DNA from: Eutypella sp. D-1
Lineage: Eukaryota; Ascomycota; Sordariomycetes; Xylariales; Diatrypaceae
Assembly: GCA_023313575.1 (NCBI GenBank)
Contig: JAJTTP010000009.1
Span: 1,612,001 to 1,676,000, forward strand
Direction: 5' to 3'
Length of the DNA stretch: 64,000 nucleotides
The notes under the pieces were generated by a model. The model was not told where the DNA came from. It did not search any database and saw only the letters and a list, made by a program, of their open reading frames with translations. Positions 22,320-32,576 of this stretch are shown here, piece after piece. Position 1 is the stretch's first letter, and every line of letters begins with the position of its first letter. A program made the position numbers and the translations under genes.

Positions 22320-23568
22320 TTAAGAGAAGTCCTCGCCCGCCTCCTGGATGCCCTCCTTGACGCGCAGCAGGAGCGTCGTCTTCCACTTGTCCAGCTTGCT
22401 CATCTGGTCGTACTGGAAGAGGTTGTCGGTGAAGGCGTCCTGGTCGCCGGCCTCGAGGGCGCCCGACAGGTCGACCAGCAGCTGGTGCTCGCGGGTGCTG
22501 GGGAACGTGGGGTCCATGTCCCGGTACTTCTCGAGCGCGCGGCCCGTGGCCACCATGTCCCCCGTCGCCAGATGGCAGATGCCCGCCTTGAGGAAGTAGT
22601 CCTTGACGGAGTATCGCATCAGGTTGTTGCCCACCGACGCGCTGGCCACCTTCTCGTACTGCTCGATCGCCTTGTAATAGTCGCCCTCGATGGCCGCGAG
22701 GTCTGCCACCTTTAACCATAGCTTGTTCGCCAGCCTGTTGCAGGGGTGGGTGTCGATCGCATTAGCCTCCTCATCCTAAGCTAGCCTCTGCAAGCTGCGC
22801 GTCCACTCCGATGATCAAAAGACAGGGGGAGAAAAGGGGGGAGGGGGCGAGGGGGGGGGAAGGGTTCCCTTACGCCGAAGCATTATCGCTCTCAAACCAC
22901 CCGGCCGCAGCCTCGTAGCTCTCGAGAGCGCGGTTAGTGTCGCCTATCTCGTTCTCGAAGACCTCGCCCATGTGCTCCTTGTTCTGCGCGGCCCTCCGAA
23001 AGTTGCCCTTCTTGCAGTACTGGTTGACGGCAACCTCGAGACATCGGACGGCGTCCTCGGGGTTCTCTTTGCGGTAGACTTTGAAGGCGTCGGCCATGGT
23101 GTTGGCGGCGTCGTCGGGCTCTTTGAGATGGTTCGTCTGGACGGCGGCGGCCTTCTCGAAAGCCTGGCCGGCCTCGCGGTCTGATGTAGGAGGAGTTTGA
23201 GTTTCCATTGTTACAAAAAGACAGCGGAGGTTTAAGGGAGCGGAGGGGGGTTTAAGAGGCGGGCAGGCACGTACTCATCTTCTGCATGCGGAAGGCGTTC
23301 GCCGCCTCGATATATAAGTCGGCTGCATTCTGATACTTGTCTTCTCGAGCGCCGAAGAAACTAAAGCCACCGGAGGCACTAGCGAGCGTCTTGTCTGCCT
23401 GCGATTTAGGGGACGGGTGAGTTTGAGTAACAAGCAAGAACTGAATGTTAAGAGGTTGGAGGTGGGTGATGTTGGTAGCATATGTGGCGGGGCATTTATC
23501 TGTTAATGTAATGTATGCATGCATGCAAATCTTACCTTTTGAAGCAGAGCGCGAGGATCTCCGGACAT
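22320..23568 (-). CDS. SEC17: alpha-SNAP / Sec17, SNARE disassembly adaptor
   Basis: Four exons, 23568-23536, 23398-23275, 23180-22874 and 22734-22320, give 292 aa, the length of yeast Sec17. Family sequence is continuous across every junction (LLQK|ADKTLASASGGF, QKM|NREAGQAFEKAA, DNASA|LANKLWLKVADLAA). The protein is an all-helical TPR-like solenoid. The exposed N-terminal hydrophobic loop that inserts into membrane is GGFSFFG, and the conserved CHLATGDMVATGRALE and YDQMSKLDKWKT blocks are intact. Sec17 recruits NSF/Sec18 to cis-SNARE complexes in the cytosol and at membranes. The extreme C-terminus reads EAGEDFS, so Phe-Ser replaces the two leucines that end the yeast protein. The gene is divergent from gatC, with 532 bp between start codons. 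Confidence 0.96.
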
Positions 23569-24100
23569 TATGAATATTTGGTCTTTATTTTGTTTGTAGG
23601 TTGTAGTATGAAAGTAGATAAGCCGCAAGTCGCAAGGTCGTTAAACGGTATGGGGAGTTGGGTAAATGGTTGGAAAGTGATGATAGGAAATAAAGAAAGA
23701 AAGAAAGTTAGGCTACTACTTAGGTATGATGAGTATGCACATGTGTAGAAGGGGGTTGATGATGAAGTTGGGTTGTGGCTTAGTTATGCGCTGGGCTACG
23801 TAGGCGGGCAGGGCAGCGGGCGGGCAGGTAGGCTGACAGGTAAGGTAAGGCAGGGGTTTAGGTAACGCCATAAAAGACGCTAACGTTGGAGGAGTAGGTT
23901 GACGCTAACGGCTTGGCTTGCATGTGCAAGTACCGAGTACCGTATTAATACCGTATTGGCCATCGCTTGATGTAACTTAGGTACAGCTTTTTTTCCCCTT
24001 TGGAAGAAGTACCTCGGACTTCCAATGGACTACTGTATCTCGTATCTGAGATTCAACTCATCACTGAACTACGAGAGAACACACCTGCACCCACCCCACG
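23569..24100. promoter_or_regulatory. divergent promoter region of SEC17 and gatC
   Basis: These 532 bp separate the two start codons and must hold both promoters. Visible features are repeated GCGGGCAGG-type units (about 23800-23840), repeated GTACCG units near 23930-23955 and a T-rich stretch just before 24000. No TATA box is obvious. Confidence 0.5.
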
Positions 24101-24874
24101 ATGAACACAACAATCTGCAACCGGTGCCTGCGGGCAGTGCGCCGGAAATTCAATCCCGTCGCAAACACGAAGACCACATCCCTCAAGCAAAACCGCCGGG
24201 CCAGATCGCATTCTTGGTCTTCGAAAGCCCCGGCCCAGGACACGGACATAGCCTCTCTACTCTCACGACCGACCTGGTCCGTCCGATCGCTTCTATCGCA
24301 ACCCCAAGCACAACCCCAAGCAGCAGCAGCAGAACCACCCCCACCACACTCACACTCACACTCACAATTACAATCACCACCCTCAACCTCCTCATCCACT
24401 CCCGCCCCGGCCCCCGCCCCCGCCCCCGCCCCCGCCATCACCCGCTCAACCCTCTCCCACCTCCTCCGACTCTCAGCACTACCCCAACCCGGCTCCGAAG
24501 CCGAGGCCGAATCCCTAGTACGGGACCTAGAGGCGCAGCTGGCGTTCGTGCGCGCGGTCCGCGACGTGGATACGAAGGATGTAGAGCCGCTGCGCGCGGT
24601 GCGCGACGAGACGGCCGCCGGCGCCCGCGAACGCGCCGTCGGCCTCGATGCCCTGAGGCCCGTTCTTGCGCGCGAGGACGTCGTCGGTCATGCCCGCAGG
24701 CCGCGGAGGAGACGTCAGGGAAGTGCCGGTGAGGGTGAGGGTGAGGGTGCTAGGATTAAGGGCGTCGAGGACTGGGATGTCCTGGCCGGCGCTAGCGAGA
24801 CTGCTGGCCCCTATTTCGTCGTCAGGAGTACTGGGGCCGGCTCCGCGAGGCAGAATGAGACGGACAGGTCGTAG
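24101..24874 (+). CDS. gatC: glutamyl-tRNA(Gln) amidotransferase subunit C, mitochondrial
   Basis: Intronless, 257 aa. The N-terminus is Arg/Lys/Ser-rich and almost free of acidic residues for about 45 residues, which suits a mitochondrial presequence. A His-Ser, Pro-Ala low-complexity linker (PAPAPAPAPAPA) follows. The GatC core begins at about residue 113 (ITRSTLSHLLRLSALPQP) and continues through LEAQLAFVRAVRDVDTKDVEPLRAVRDET. The C-terminal fungal block VEDWDVLAGASETAGPYFVVRS is also present. GatC stabilises the GatA/GatB enzyme that converts Glu-tRNA(Gln) to Gln-tRNA(Gln) for mitochondrial translation. The linker is encoded by a C-rich CCCCCG-type repeat. A second frame stays open over part of the gene because of GC bias; it carries no family sequence. 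Confidence 0.9.
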   Translation: MNTTICNRCLRAVRRKFNPVANTKTTSLKQNRRARSHSWSSKAPAQDTDIASLLSRPTWSVRSLLSQPQAQPQAAAAEPPPPHSHSHSQLQSPPSTSSSTPAPAPAPAPAPAITRSTLSHLLRLSALPQPGSEAEAESLVRDLEAQLAFVRAVRDVDTKDVEPLRAVRDETAAGARERAVGLDALRPVLAREDVVGHARRPRRRRQGSAGEGEGEGARIKGVEDWDVLAGASETAGPYFVVRSTGAGSARQNETDRS

Positions 24875-26231
24875 TGAGGTTTGAACAAGTTTTGCTTGGA
24901 TCGGTTCGGTTCGGTTTGGCTCTTCTAAGGCGATTCTTTGGGGGGGTTGGGGCGGGCGGGCGGGCTGGGCTGAGGCATTGCATAACCGTCGCCGTGTTCT
25001 TGTACTCAAGTAAGGTGATGGAGAGATAACGTCTCGCGAAAAAAAAATCCGGACGGTACAATGTCGATTTGTGGGTACCTGCGAAGGGCGCCCAGCGTTA
25101 TGACATAACGAGCACTCAAATGAACATGGCGGGTTATATAAGCCAGAAACGACCAGTCTTGAGACGACGGGATACGTTAGAACCAGGGAAGGCGTTTAGT
25201 GAGACCAGGTCATATCAAACACACAGTCTATGCCTCAGCCTACGCCTCAGCCTGTGTCTCTGTCCTAGTCTGTGGCTCCAGAGTCTGCCTCTTCAGACAC
25301 AACCGAGCAGTTTATACAGATTGACATGGCGCATCGATAATGCGTGGCCATAAGTAAACCAGCTATAATTAGCATCATGCTTCAACCCCCTCTACACTTT
25401 GACTTCCCTGAGTGACATGATCCCTCTTCCCCCACAACAGACGTCATCGAGGTGTGGTTAAGGAGAAATGATATGAGAGCATTGCCAGTGTTCTAATGAG
25501 CTCAGAAAAGTATCCAGACTCTATCTATCCCACGTACAACATCACAATCTCAGGTCAGAGGCACACTCAACACAGCAGCCTCATGTTCTCAGAGGTAGAA
25601 GACACAGCTAGGCTCGTCGTCGCGGCAAAAGAGAACTGCACCCCACCTCCCACGTGCTGCATCGGTCTAGAGTGTGGCTGTCAATGTGGCTGATTAAGAT
25701 AGGCAGTCATGCACTATGTCAGATACTACATACGTCACTGGCCCCACCCCACCCAAGCTACCCATTTACCTACCTAGACGCCAGGACGCCTAATTAAGTA
25801 CCTACCTCCATAGTAAGGGGCAGAGAGAGGTACTTAGAGGTATTCAGTATTGTCCCTCTTAACCTTAAGCAACCTTGGAAGCTTTCAACCACTTCACCTA
25901 CTATAAAATCACACAAGGTCTGCAACTATTAGAGAGAGAGAGAGGGAGGGGCCGCTGGCTGGTCTCTGTTGATTTACTTATCATAATACCAGACCTTTTT
26001 CTCTCAACTTGCCACGCGAGTCCCGAACATGAATCATAACAGCTTCTTTATAAGAAAACCTAAAGCAAGCGCAGATCGGTCGTGACGAACGACCACCCCC
26101 AAATCATAGCCATTAGCCATACCCCCACCATACGGAGCATAGAGAGAGAGAGAGGGAGAGAACAAAAGAAAGAAAGAAAGAAAGAAAGGGGAGGGATAAA
26201 ACCCCGCGAAACAGAAAAAAGAAAAAAGAAA
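24875..26231. other. intergenic, no gene seen
   Basis: This region lies between two plus-strand genes. It contains repeated GGTTCGGTTCGGTTTGG units (24901-24920), CCTCAGCCTACGCCTCAGCCTG-type direct repeats (about 25231-25255) and TACCTA tracts (25765-25840). A (GA)n block (about 25931-25948), another GA-rich stretch at 26131-26160 and a GAAA repeat lie in the probable leader of the next gene. No conserved coding sequence was recognised. Confidence 0.55.
26164..26188. repeat. (GAAA)n microsatellite in a 5' leader
   Basis: About six AAAG tetranucleotides within a purine-rich leader that runs almost to the start codon at 26232. It is probably transcribed as part of the 5' UTR. Confidence 0.85.
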
Positions 26232-26936
26232 ATGGACATCCAAGCCGCAACCGCGCGCGCACGCCGAACCTTCGCCTACCGAAACGACGACGCCACCAAC
26301 AACCCCGACTCCGACTCCGACTCCGCCATGGCCCTCGACGAGCAAGAACAAGAATCCCTCATCGCCTCGCTCGCAGCGCAAAACGCGGCGCGCAACGCGC
26401 AGTTCCGCCTCTTCCTTTTACTCCTACCCGCGTTCTCCGCGCTGCCGTATCTCCTGGCTCTATTCCGGGGTCCCCCGGTGGTAGTGCCCGTGCTCGGCTT
26501 GTCTAGTCTCGCGTGCACCGCCTGGACTCTGCTCGCGCTGCCGCCGGGCGTCACGGGGATCGCGGCGGTCGATGCCTGGGTGTCGGGCGATAACAGCAAT
26601 AACAACAGCAGCCACAATAACATCAACAACAGCAACAGCAACACCTTACTACAGCAACAACGATTGATAAGACCCTCGCCGCTGGAAACGTACCTACCCT
26701 ACCTGAACGCGGCGCTGTGCACGGTGCTGATACTCCTGGAGCTCGCGGGCGGTGGTGGTGGTGGTTTTGGACGGTCGGCGGAAACGGAGACGGCGCAGCA
26801 GCCCTGGGGCCACGTCGCGCTCGGGAACCTGCCCGCCATCGTCTACGTCGTTGTGTTGGCCGCTAAGGCCGTCATGGGTGGCGTTGATCCGGAAAGAGAG
26901 CTCGGCGCGCTGCGGTATGAGTATAAGGGTGCTTGA
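26232..26936 (+). CDS. fungal four-span membrane protein of unknown function
   Basis: Intronless, 234 aa, not assigned to a named family. A polar N-terminus (MDIQAATARARRTFAYR, then an Asn/Asp/Ser stretch) precedes four hydrophobic segments. These are at about residues 58-80 (FRLFLLLLPAFSALPYLLAL), 84-105 (VVVPVLGLSSLACTAWTLLA), 155-178 (YLPYLNAALCTVLILLELAG) and 197-217 (VALGNLPAIVYVVVLAAKAV). The loop between spans 2 and 3 carries an Asn/Ser-rich low-complexity insertion (NSNNNSSHNNINNSNSN). The C-terminus has a charged VDPERELGALRYEYKGA block that looks conserved rather than random. The layout of two hairpins suggests an ER or mitochondrial membrane protein; location and role are unknown. 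ATG 26232 is the first in frame. Confidence 0.75.
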   Translation: MDIQAATARARRTFAYRNDDATNNPDSDSDSAMALDEQEQESLIASLAAQNAARNAQFRLFLLLLPAFSALPYLLALFRGPPVVVPVLGLSSLACTAWTLLALPPGVTGIAAVDAWVSGDNSNNNSSHNNINNSNSNTLLQQQRLIRPSPLETYLPYLNAALCTVLILLELAGGGGGGFGRSAETETAQQPWGHVALGNLPAIVYVVVLAAKAVMGGVDPERELGALRYEYKGA

Positions 26937-27522
26937 GACATGGACAATCCCCCAAGTCCAACAATAAACCCCCCCCCCCCCCTTCCCCCCGTTTTGCATG
27001 CCCCAGAACGCACCGCCAGGGGGGGCAGGGCAATACGGGAAGAGAGGTGTGGGGTCTGTCTGTCTACTGTCTATGTACAAAGAAGGAAAAAACACGAGAG
27101 TAATGAGAAGCATAATCAATACCAGTCATATTATTATGTGCGTTCAGAAAAATATATACACATATATCTCGTGGTAGTAGTACCGTATCTCTCGTCTGCA
27201 CAAATAGCGGCTTCAACTTCTAATATGTCTCTATGGTTCCCTTCCCCTTTGCGGCCTGCGCCCCTGCGCCACAGCATACGACCTGCAAAGACCAAGGAAC
27301 GTAGATAAGATTTTTTTTTTTGGCCACCGGTGTTGATCACCACCGTCAACACTCCTATACATCGGAATGGTTGGTAGCCAAGGACGTACATGCGAAGCGA
27401 TGCCCATGCTCTCCCGAGGCCCCCAGGAGCTAGCGAGACCCATCTCGACTCGTACTCGGCGGACGACCTCGTCCTTTTCCCATGCATGCATGCCCCGTGT
27501 CGATGTACCCGCCTGCGAACAA
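26937..27522. other. convergent 3' intergenic region, no gene seen
   Basis: 3' flanks of the membrane-protein gene and the PHO81 homolog. A C run of about 16 bases lies near 26968-26983 and a T run at 27310-27321. No coding sequence was recognised. Confidence 0.6.
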
Positions 27523-30500
27523 TCACACGTCAATCGACTCATTGAAGCGCAAGACACCATTATTCTTGAGCAGGCCGTCGACGCCCTTGGGGACGCTGCG
27601 GAAGTGGTCCCCGGCCACCTCTGCCGACCTATCCACGACCAGCGCCAGGCCCTGGGACTTGATTGCGTCTACGAGCGCCGGTACCATATCCTGGGGTGAT
27701 AAAACACGTTAGTGCCAAGTTTCGCTGGACAAGGCCCGTCTGAAGTAAAGAAAGAGAAGAAGAGGGTCCGAGGGAACAAGAAAGTAAAGAGTTAAAATCA
27801 TATATACACAATCAATCGCTGACGGACTTACCAAAAGACGAGAGCAGCAGACGAGACCCATGAAATTGTTGCTCTGCGCGATGCGCACGGCTTCTTTGAT
27901 GGAGAAAGTCCTGCGGCCGCTGATCCGGACACTGCTTGATGTTGCCCCGTCCTCCATCATGCCCGCCGCCGCCGCGGCGTCCTCCGGGTCCTGGCCGAGA
28001 CTGTTGCATAGGAAGACCGGGAAGTTGGGCTGCTTCCAGTTGAGCGTGGAGCAGAGCATCGGGTTGTAAGAGCTGAAGACGACGGACCGGACCGACTCGG
28101 GAGCCTGTGCCCTCTGCGATCGCTGCCGCCTGGCGTGGTCGAAGACTACGGTCAGCACCGCGTCGACGACGCTGTTGACATCCAGAGTGGGGCCCAGTCC
28201 CAGCTGCCTCTCCTCCTCATCTGATGGGTAGATAACCTGCAAGTTCACGTGCATCGGCGACGGTAGCAGCGATAGCGCCTCTTCCAAGCAGATGCCGGCA
28301 GAATTGAGCACGTGATGGACCTCCGCGATGTGTTCCAGCGGTTGGGAGGGTATCGAGCTGAGGTGTGCCCGGCTGGCATTGGGGGCCATGATGGTGGTGA
28401 ACTGGGCGAATGTCAACCTCGAGACGGGTATGTCGATACCTCCACAGCTCGCCATCCACCTCGGCCATATTACCGGCACGCCGTCACTCGTGTGCTGAAC
28501 ATACAACTGGACGAAGTCACCGGATAGGCTGGACCCAGTAACAAACATATTAGGCTGCTGGTCAAATTGACTCGTCGCCTTCCAGTAGGTCTCGAAATCT
28601 GTGATCTCGAGAGGCGCCCCTTGGAACGGCTTGATCACCTGCGTGTTGAAAGTGATCTGGCCGATGGCACGGAGCCGCGGGTCGAATAGGGGAAGGCAGC
28701 ATCTTCCGGAGCTGCTTAACGATGCCCGCAATGTGTTGGGGAGGGCGACCGTCTTCGCGATAACCTTCGCTCCATAAGTAGGGAAGACGTCAAAGTCGAG
28801 AGTAAAAGTGTCCAGGTTGTCGACCTGGAAGGATACGAGACGAGTGTCTTCTTGAAAAGGGAGCATGATGTTCTTAGGGATGAAATCGGAGATCTTGGAG
28901 GAGATGGTCAGCCGTGCGGCTGGGTACTTGCTATCATGGAAAAACACCAGTGGCTGTTCTCCCTGTACCTCGAAGCTTATGAGGACGACAGTCTTAGTGT
29001 CCAGGAAATTATGGCCATACCGTCGTAATGGTATTATCGGTGGTGGTAGTTCAAGGACGGGGATGGCGTCGGCATCGAGCGCCATTGGTTCAGGTGCAGA
29101 ATTACTGCCCATGGGTACCAGTTGTGGCGCATTTGCTTGCATTACCAGGGGACTCTTTGTACTGCCACTCTGATATGGAGTGAGCAACTGCATACATGCC
29201 AAATGCCCTTCCCATGCAGCATAATACATGGCCGGAAGACCCTTCTCGTCGACGATATTAGGATCCGCCCCAACACTTAAGAGTTCTTGGAGACAAGGCA
29301 CATTTCCTTCGCCGGCTGCATGGACTAGGGGCGTCCACCCGTACAATTTGTCGACCTGGTCTAGATCAGCGCCATACTGCTTAAGCAGGCGCAACAGCTG
29401 GGGTGTTTGACCAGACCGGGCTACAAGATGTTGTGGGTACAATCCTTCAGCATCAGGCAAGATACGTGCGCCATGTTGCAATAGAAGCTCCACAATCTCG
29501 ATAGAGCCATGCTCGCAGGCGAGATTCAACGGTATATGGTCTGAGTCTGAGGCAGGGTCAAGCCGGGATGACACGGAAAGGATTCGTTGAACACATTCAA
29601 GATGCCCGTGAACAATTGAATGAATAAGGGGCGTAAAGTTATCATGGTCGATTAGATCGACTGTCGATCGATCGGCTGTAGTTTTGATATTAGTATATGT
29701 CATGAATTTATTACTGGGTGCAGCTTTCCATACCTTCGAGAAGGGCGTTGAGCATGTCTAGCCGGCCATGCATGCTTGCATAGTGCAAGGGTACCCGCCC
29801 ATACACATCTGTCCTATTCACCGCAACGCCACCGGAGAGACCGACACCCAGGACGAAGGAGTTGCCGTATATCGTAGCTTGGTGTAAGCAGTTCCGCTCG
29901 TTGATCTCGTCTTCTGACTGGATGTCAACGAGGCCCGTGTCCAACAGTACCTGAAGCGATGCTTGGAGAGCCTCGTGTATGGCTGCGAGGAAGGTGCGGG
30001 TGATTCTTTCCATCAAAGGAATATCCATGGTTGGGGCTGAATTTGACGCTGCTCGCATGCGGGAAAGCAGGTCTCCCAAAGACTCCAGGTTTCCGGTGAT
30101 GGCAGTGTCTAAAAGTAGAGTATCGACATCGCTTTCAGCCGTCCCAAGCAAATGCTGGCTGCTCACTATGTGTTCGGCCCGCCCTTCGAAGGAAACGTGG
30201 TCGCCATCGGCCCAGGCGCCGAGTTCCTGCAAACTCGTCGTTGCTTGGTCTGATAGTTCGCTGATTACTGTGGCATTGAAAAATGGCTGCACCTCAACGG
30301 CACGAGAGAGGTACAGCTCCTTCGTTTTGGACTTGGACGTTTTATCCCATTTCTTCAGGATTTTTGAGAACGCCGTTCCATTAATTTCAACGAATTGCTG
30401 AAGCTTGTTCAAGTCGTTGGCGAATTGTTGGAAGCCTTCTTCTAACGTCGTGAACTTCGCAGAACGTCTAGAGATGCCCTGGCGAGATTGTAAGACTCTC

Positions 30501-31202
30501 TTCTTGTCGATCAGCGTTTTCAGGCGAATTTTGAGCTAAGTTACATGTTAGCCCATCATTTCGAAGATTTGGGGGTGCTGTCGAGAACTAGTACTTACCT
30601 CGGCTTCCTTTTGTAGATAGAAAGCATTGACTTTTTCCAACTCGCGTTCCTGTTTCTCGTCAACCTCCGCAGACAGGTACACCATTTCCTCAGGAAGAAG
30701 ACTCACCAGTTGGAAGAAAAACTTAGCTTTGTTCGCTTGTAGAGCGACCTGGGTATCCAGAGGCCCAGGCGGCTGCTGATAGGGGTCGTTCTGGGCGCTC
30801 AGAACCGGCGTGGCGGCGAGCTTCTTGATAAGCTGTTCGGCCGGTGTCAGTGATCTGATCCACTAGAATCGCCTTTTCATTGACTTTGTCCACGTCGCTC
30901 GGATCGGGGCCCGTAAGATTTAGGACGTGGTGTGGCGTAGATTTTACAAGGCTTCTGGCTTCCGTGGTGACCACACTCACGGGAATGGAATAAGTCTAAA
31001 ACTGACCTTCTTGAGCGCCTTGTAATTAACAAAGCTGGCCGCATACTCGGGTACTTCGAGCTGACGCTTTTGGATTTGCTTTCCGAACTTCCTATCAAGG
31101 GGTTCAGCACACCTTACGAATATAGTAAATCTGCAGATAGTACTGCAAGCATCGACTGAGGCAAGGGTACGTTGTGCGTAAAATAATGCGACCAACTCAC
31201 AT
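27523..31202 (-). CDS. PHO81 / NUC-2 homolog: SPX, ankyrin and GDPD-like CDK inhibitor
   Basis: Six exons, 31202-31201 (AT of the start codon), 31091-31007, 30832-30599, 30535-29734, 29675-27832 and 27690-27523, give 1044 aa against 1066 in Neurospora NUC-2. The SPX domain starts MKFGKQIQKRQLEVPEYAASF and includes the basic ILKKWDKTSKSKTKELY segment. Ankyrin repeats cover about residues 340-560 (GRVPLHYASMHGRLDMLNALL, HIPLNLACEHGSIEIVELLL, GWTPLVHAAGEGNVPCLQELL). The C-terminal third is a GDPD-like fold without the catalytic Glu/Asp/His set (FVQLYVQHTSDGVPVIWPRW). It ends VDGLLKNNGVLRFNESIDV. In yeast and Neurospora this protein inhibits the PHO80-PHO85 (PREG-PGOV) kinase under phosphate starvation, with SPX sensing inositol pyrophosphates. 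The dead GDPD, the repeat order and the end separate it from active GDE1-type enzymes. The start codon appears split by the first intron (31200-31092, GTGAGT…GATAG). Confidence 0.9.
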
Positions 31203-32570
31203 TATGCGATGGTTATGCCAGCAGCAGAATTGTAGGGGCTCTTAGCTACCAGGGAGAATCCCCAAGACGACCGTTGGTCTTGCTGGTGCGACGAGAGCCT
31301 CGGTTGGGGGCCTACTACAGATGTATGACAAAGGGTAGTGGCACACGTACCACACCGGTATATGCGTGATGAGAACCGCGGGGTACAGGGAGGCGTAGTA
31401 TTAAGGGTACGCAGCCTGTGTCAGATGATCATCTTTATGCGATGTCACGGGGTATACTCGGGTAAGGCAGAGACAAGATGGCGTGTTCTAAGCCCACCAT
31501 ACACGCGCAAGTCTCGATGTGGACCTAAGTTATTGCACCGGGAGGCAATTCCGCGTGAGTGAGAAGGCGGGCTGCCTAAAAAGATATTCCAGAGAGATAG
31601 GAAAGCGCCTATCACACTGTCAGGCGAGATAGGGGCAGGGGTATCCTTTCACTCGAGTACGCTTATTATAGAAATCACGGGACGATCAGTGCCTCGGAAG
31701 GCGCTGCTCGAGCTGTCGGGAGAAAAATGTTAGATACGCCAGTACTTCAGAGACCTGCATTATGTATAGAACTAAGACACTGAACTAGAGCGGATGATTA
31801 TGGTTGTGCGTCGTCGACGCTTTAAGGTAAGGATTGGGTTTGCGCGGAAGGAAAGACAGAAAGGGACGATAATGCACGATAGCATCCATGGATATAAGTG
31901 TGAGAGGGTGAGGGTGAGTATGAGTAATTAATGTATCCATGAATAAAGTAGCACGGAAGTGCTGCTTAGATACAAGCGGGCGGGTAGTTATATAGGCACT
32001 AGGCAGTTATAAATGCATGATGTTGTTGAGGGCACAGCCGTTCCGGCAGGCCTAATAGAGTATTTCCAGCATGGCATCTTGTATGGACAGAACCCGGGGA
32101 TGGTGAAATCATGCCCCGGATTGTACCAGGGAAGATCTTGTTATGGGTGTGATATATAAGGTGATAGGGCAGGTATGAGATTGAGATACATTCATATGCA
32201 AGAGGGCGAGTTGGGCAGCTTTGAAAGGGGGTCGATGCGACAGGGGTAAGTTGAATGAGTTGACATTGGAATGGAGCTGCAAGATGTCTATCATACCTCC
32301 TTTAGGGGGGAAAGACTGCTCTGGTACCAGTCCCTTGTCCACATGCAATAGCGAGCAACTTATCAGAGGATCAGGGCGACTTTCAACGGTCTTGGAGGAT
32401 AGTCCAATCAGTAAGCGAGAAAAGCGCCGGATTCTATATGGGAAGTTTGTATGGTAGACGTTGGTAAGGTAGGTAGGTAGATGGTAGTGTGTAAGCGTAT
32501 CGAGATTGAGAGGAAACCTTCTACTACCTATGATAAGGTTTGCAGGTTAAAGAGGTCAATAACAATAAAG

Positions 32571-32576
32571 CACGTG
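32571..32576. promoter_or_regulatory. CACGTG E-box upstream of the PHO81 homolog
   Basis: CACGTG is the core site of the PHO4/NUC-1 bHLH activators that control phosphate-starvation genes, PHO81 among them in yeast. It lies about 1.37 kb upstream of the start codon, which is far for a fungal promoter element. A hexamer also occurs by chance about every 4 kb, so this is a candidate only. Confidence 0.2.

Noticed and set aside
21994..22719. 241-codon minus-strand frame over the end of SEC17
   Set aside because: It is a shifted frame of the SEC17 last exon; the correct frame carries the alpha-SNAP sequence and stops at 22320.
24025..24732. 235-codon plus-strand frame overlapping gatC
   Set aside because: It is a second open frame of the same GC-rich stretch; only the frame starting at 24101 contains GatC signatures.
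27523..31202. Annotation as an active glycerophosphodiester phosphodiesterase (GDE1 type)
   Set aside because: SPX and ankyrin parts fit both, but the GDPD-like region lacks the catalytic Glu/Asp/His pattern and the end matches NUC-2/PHO81.
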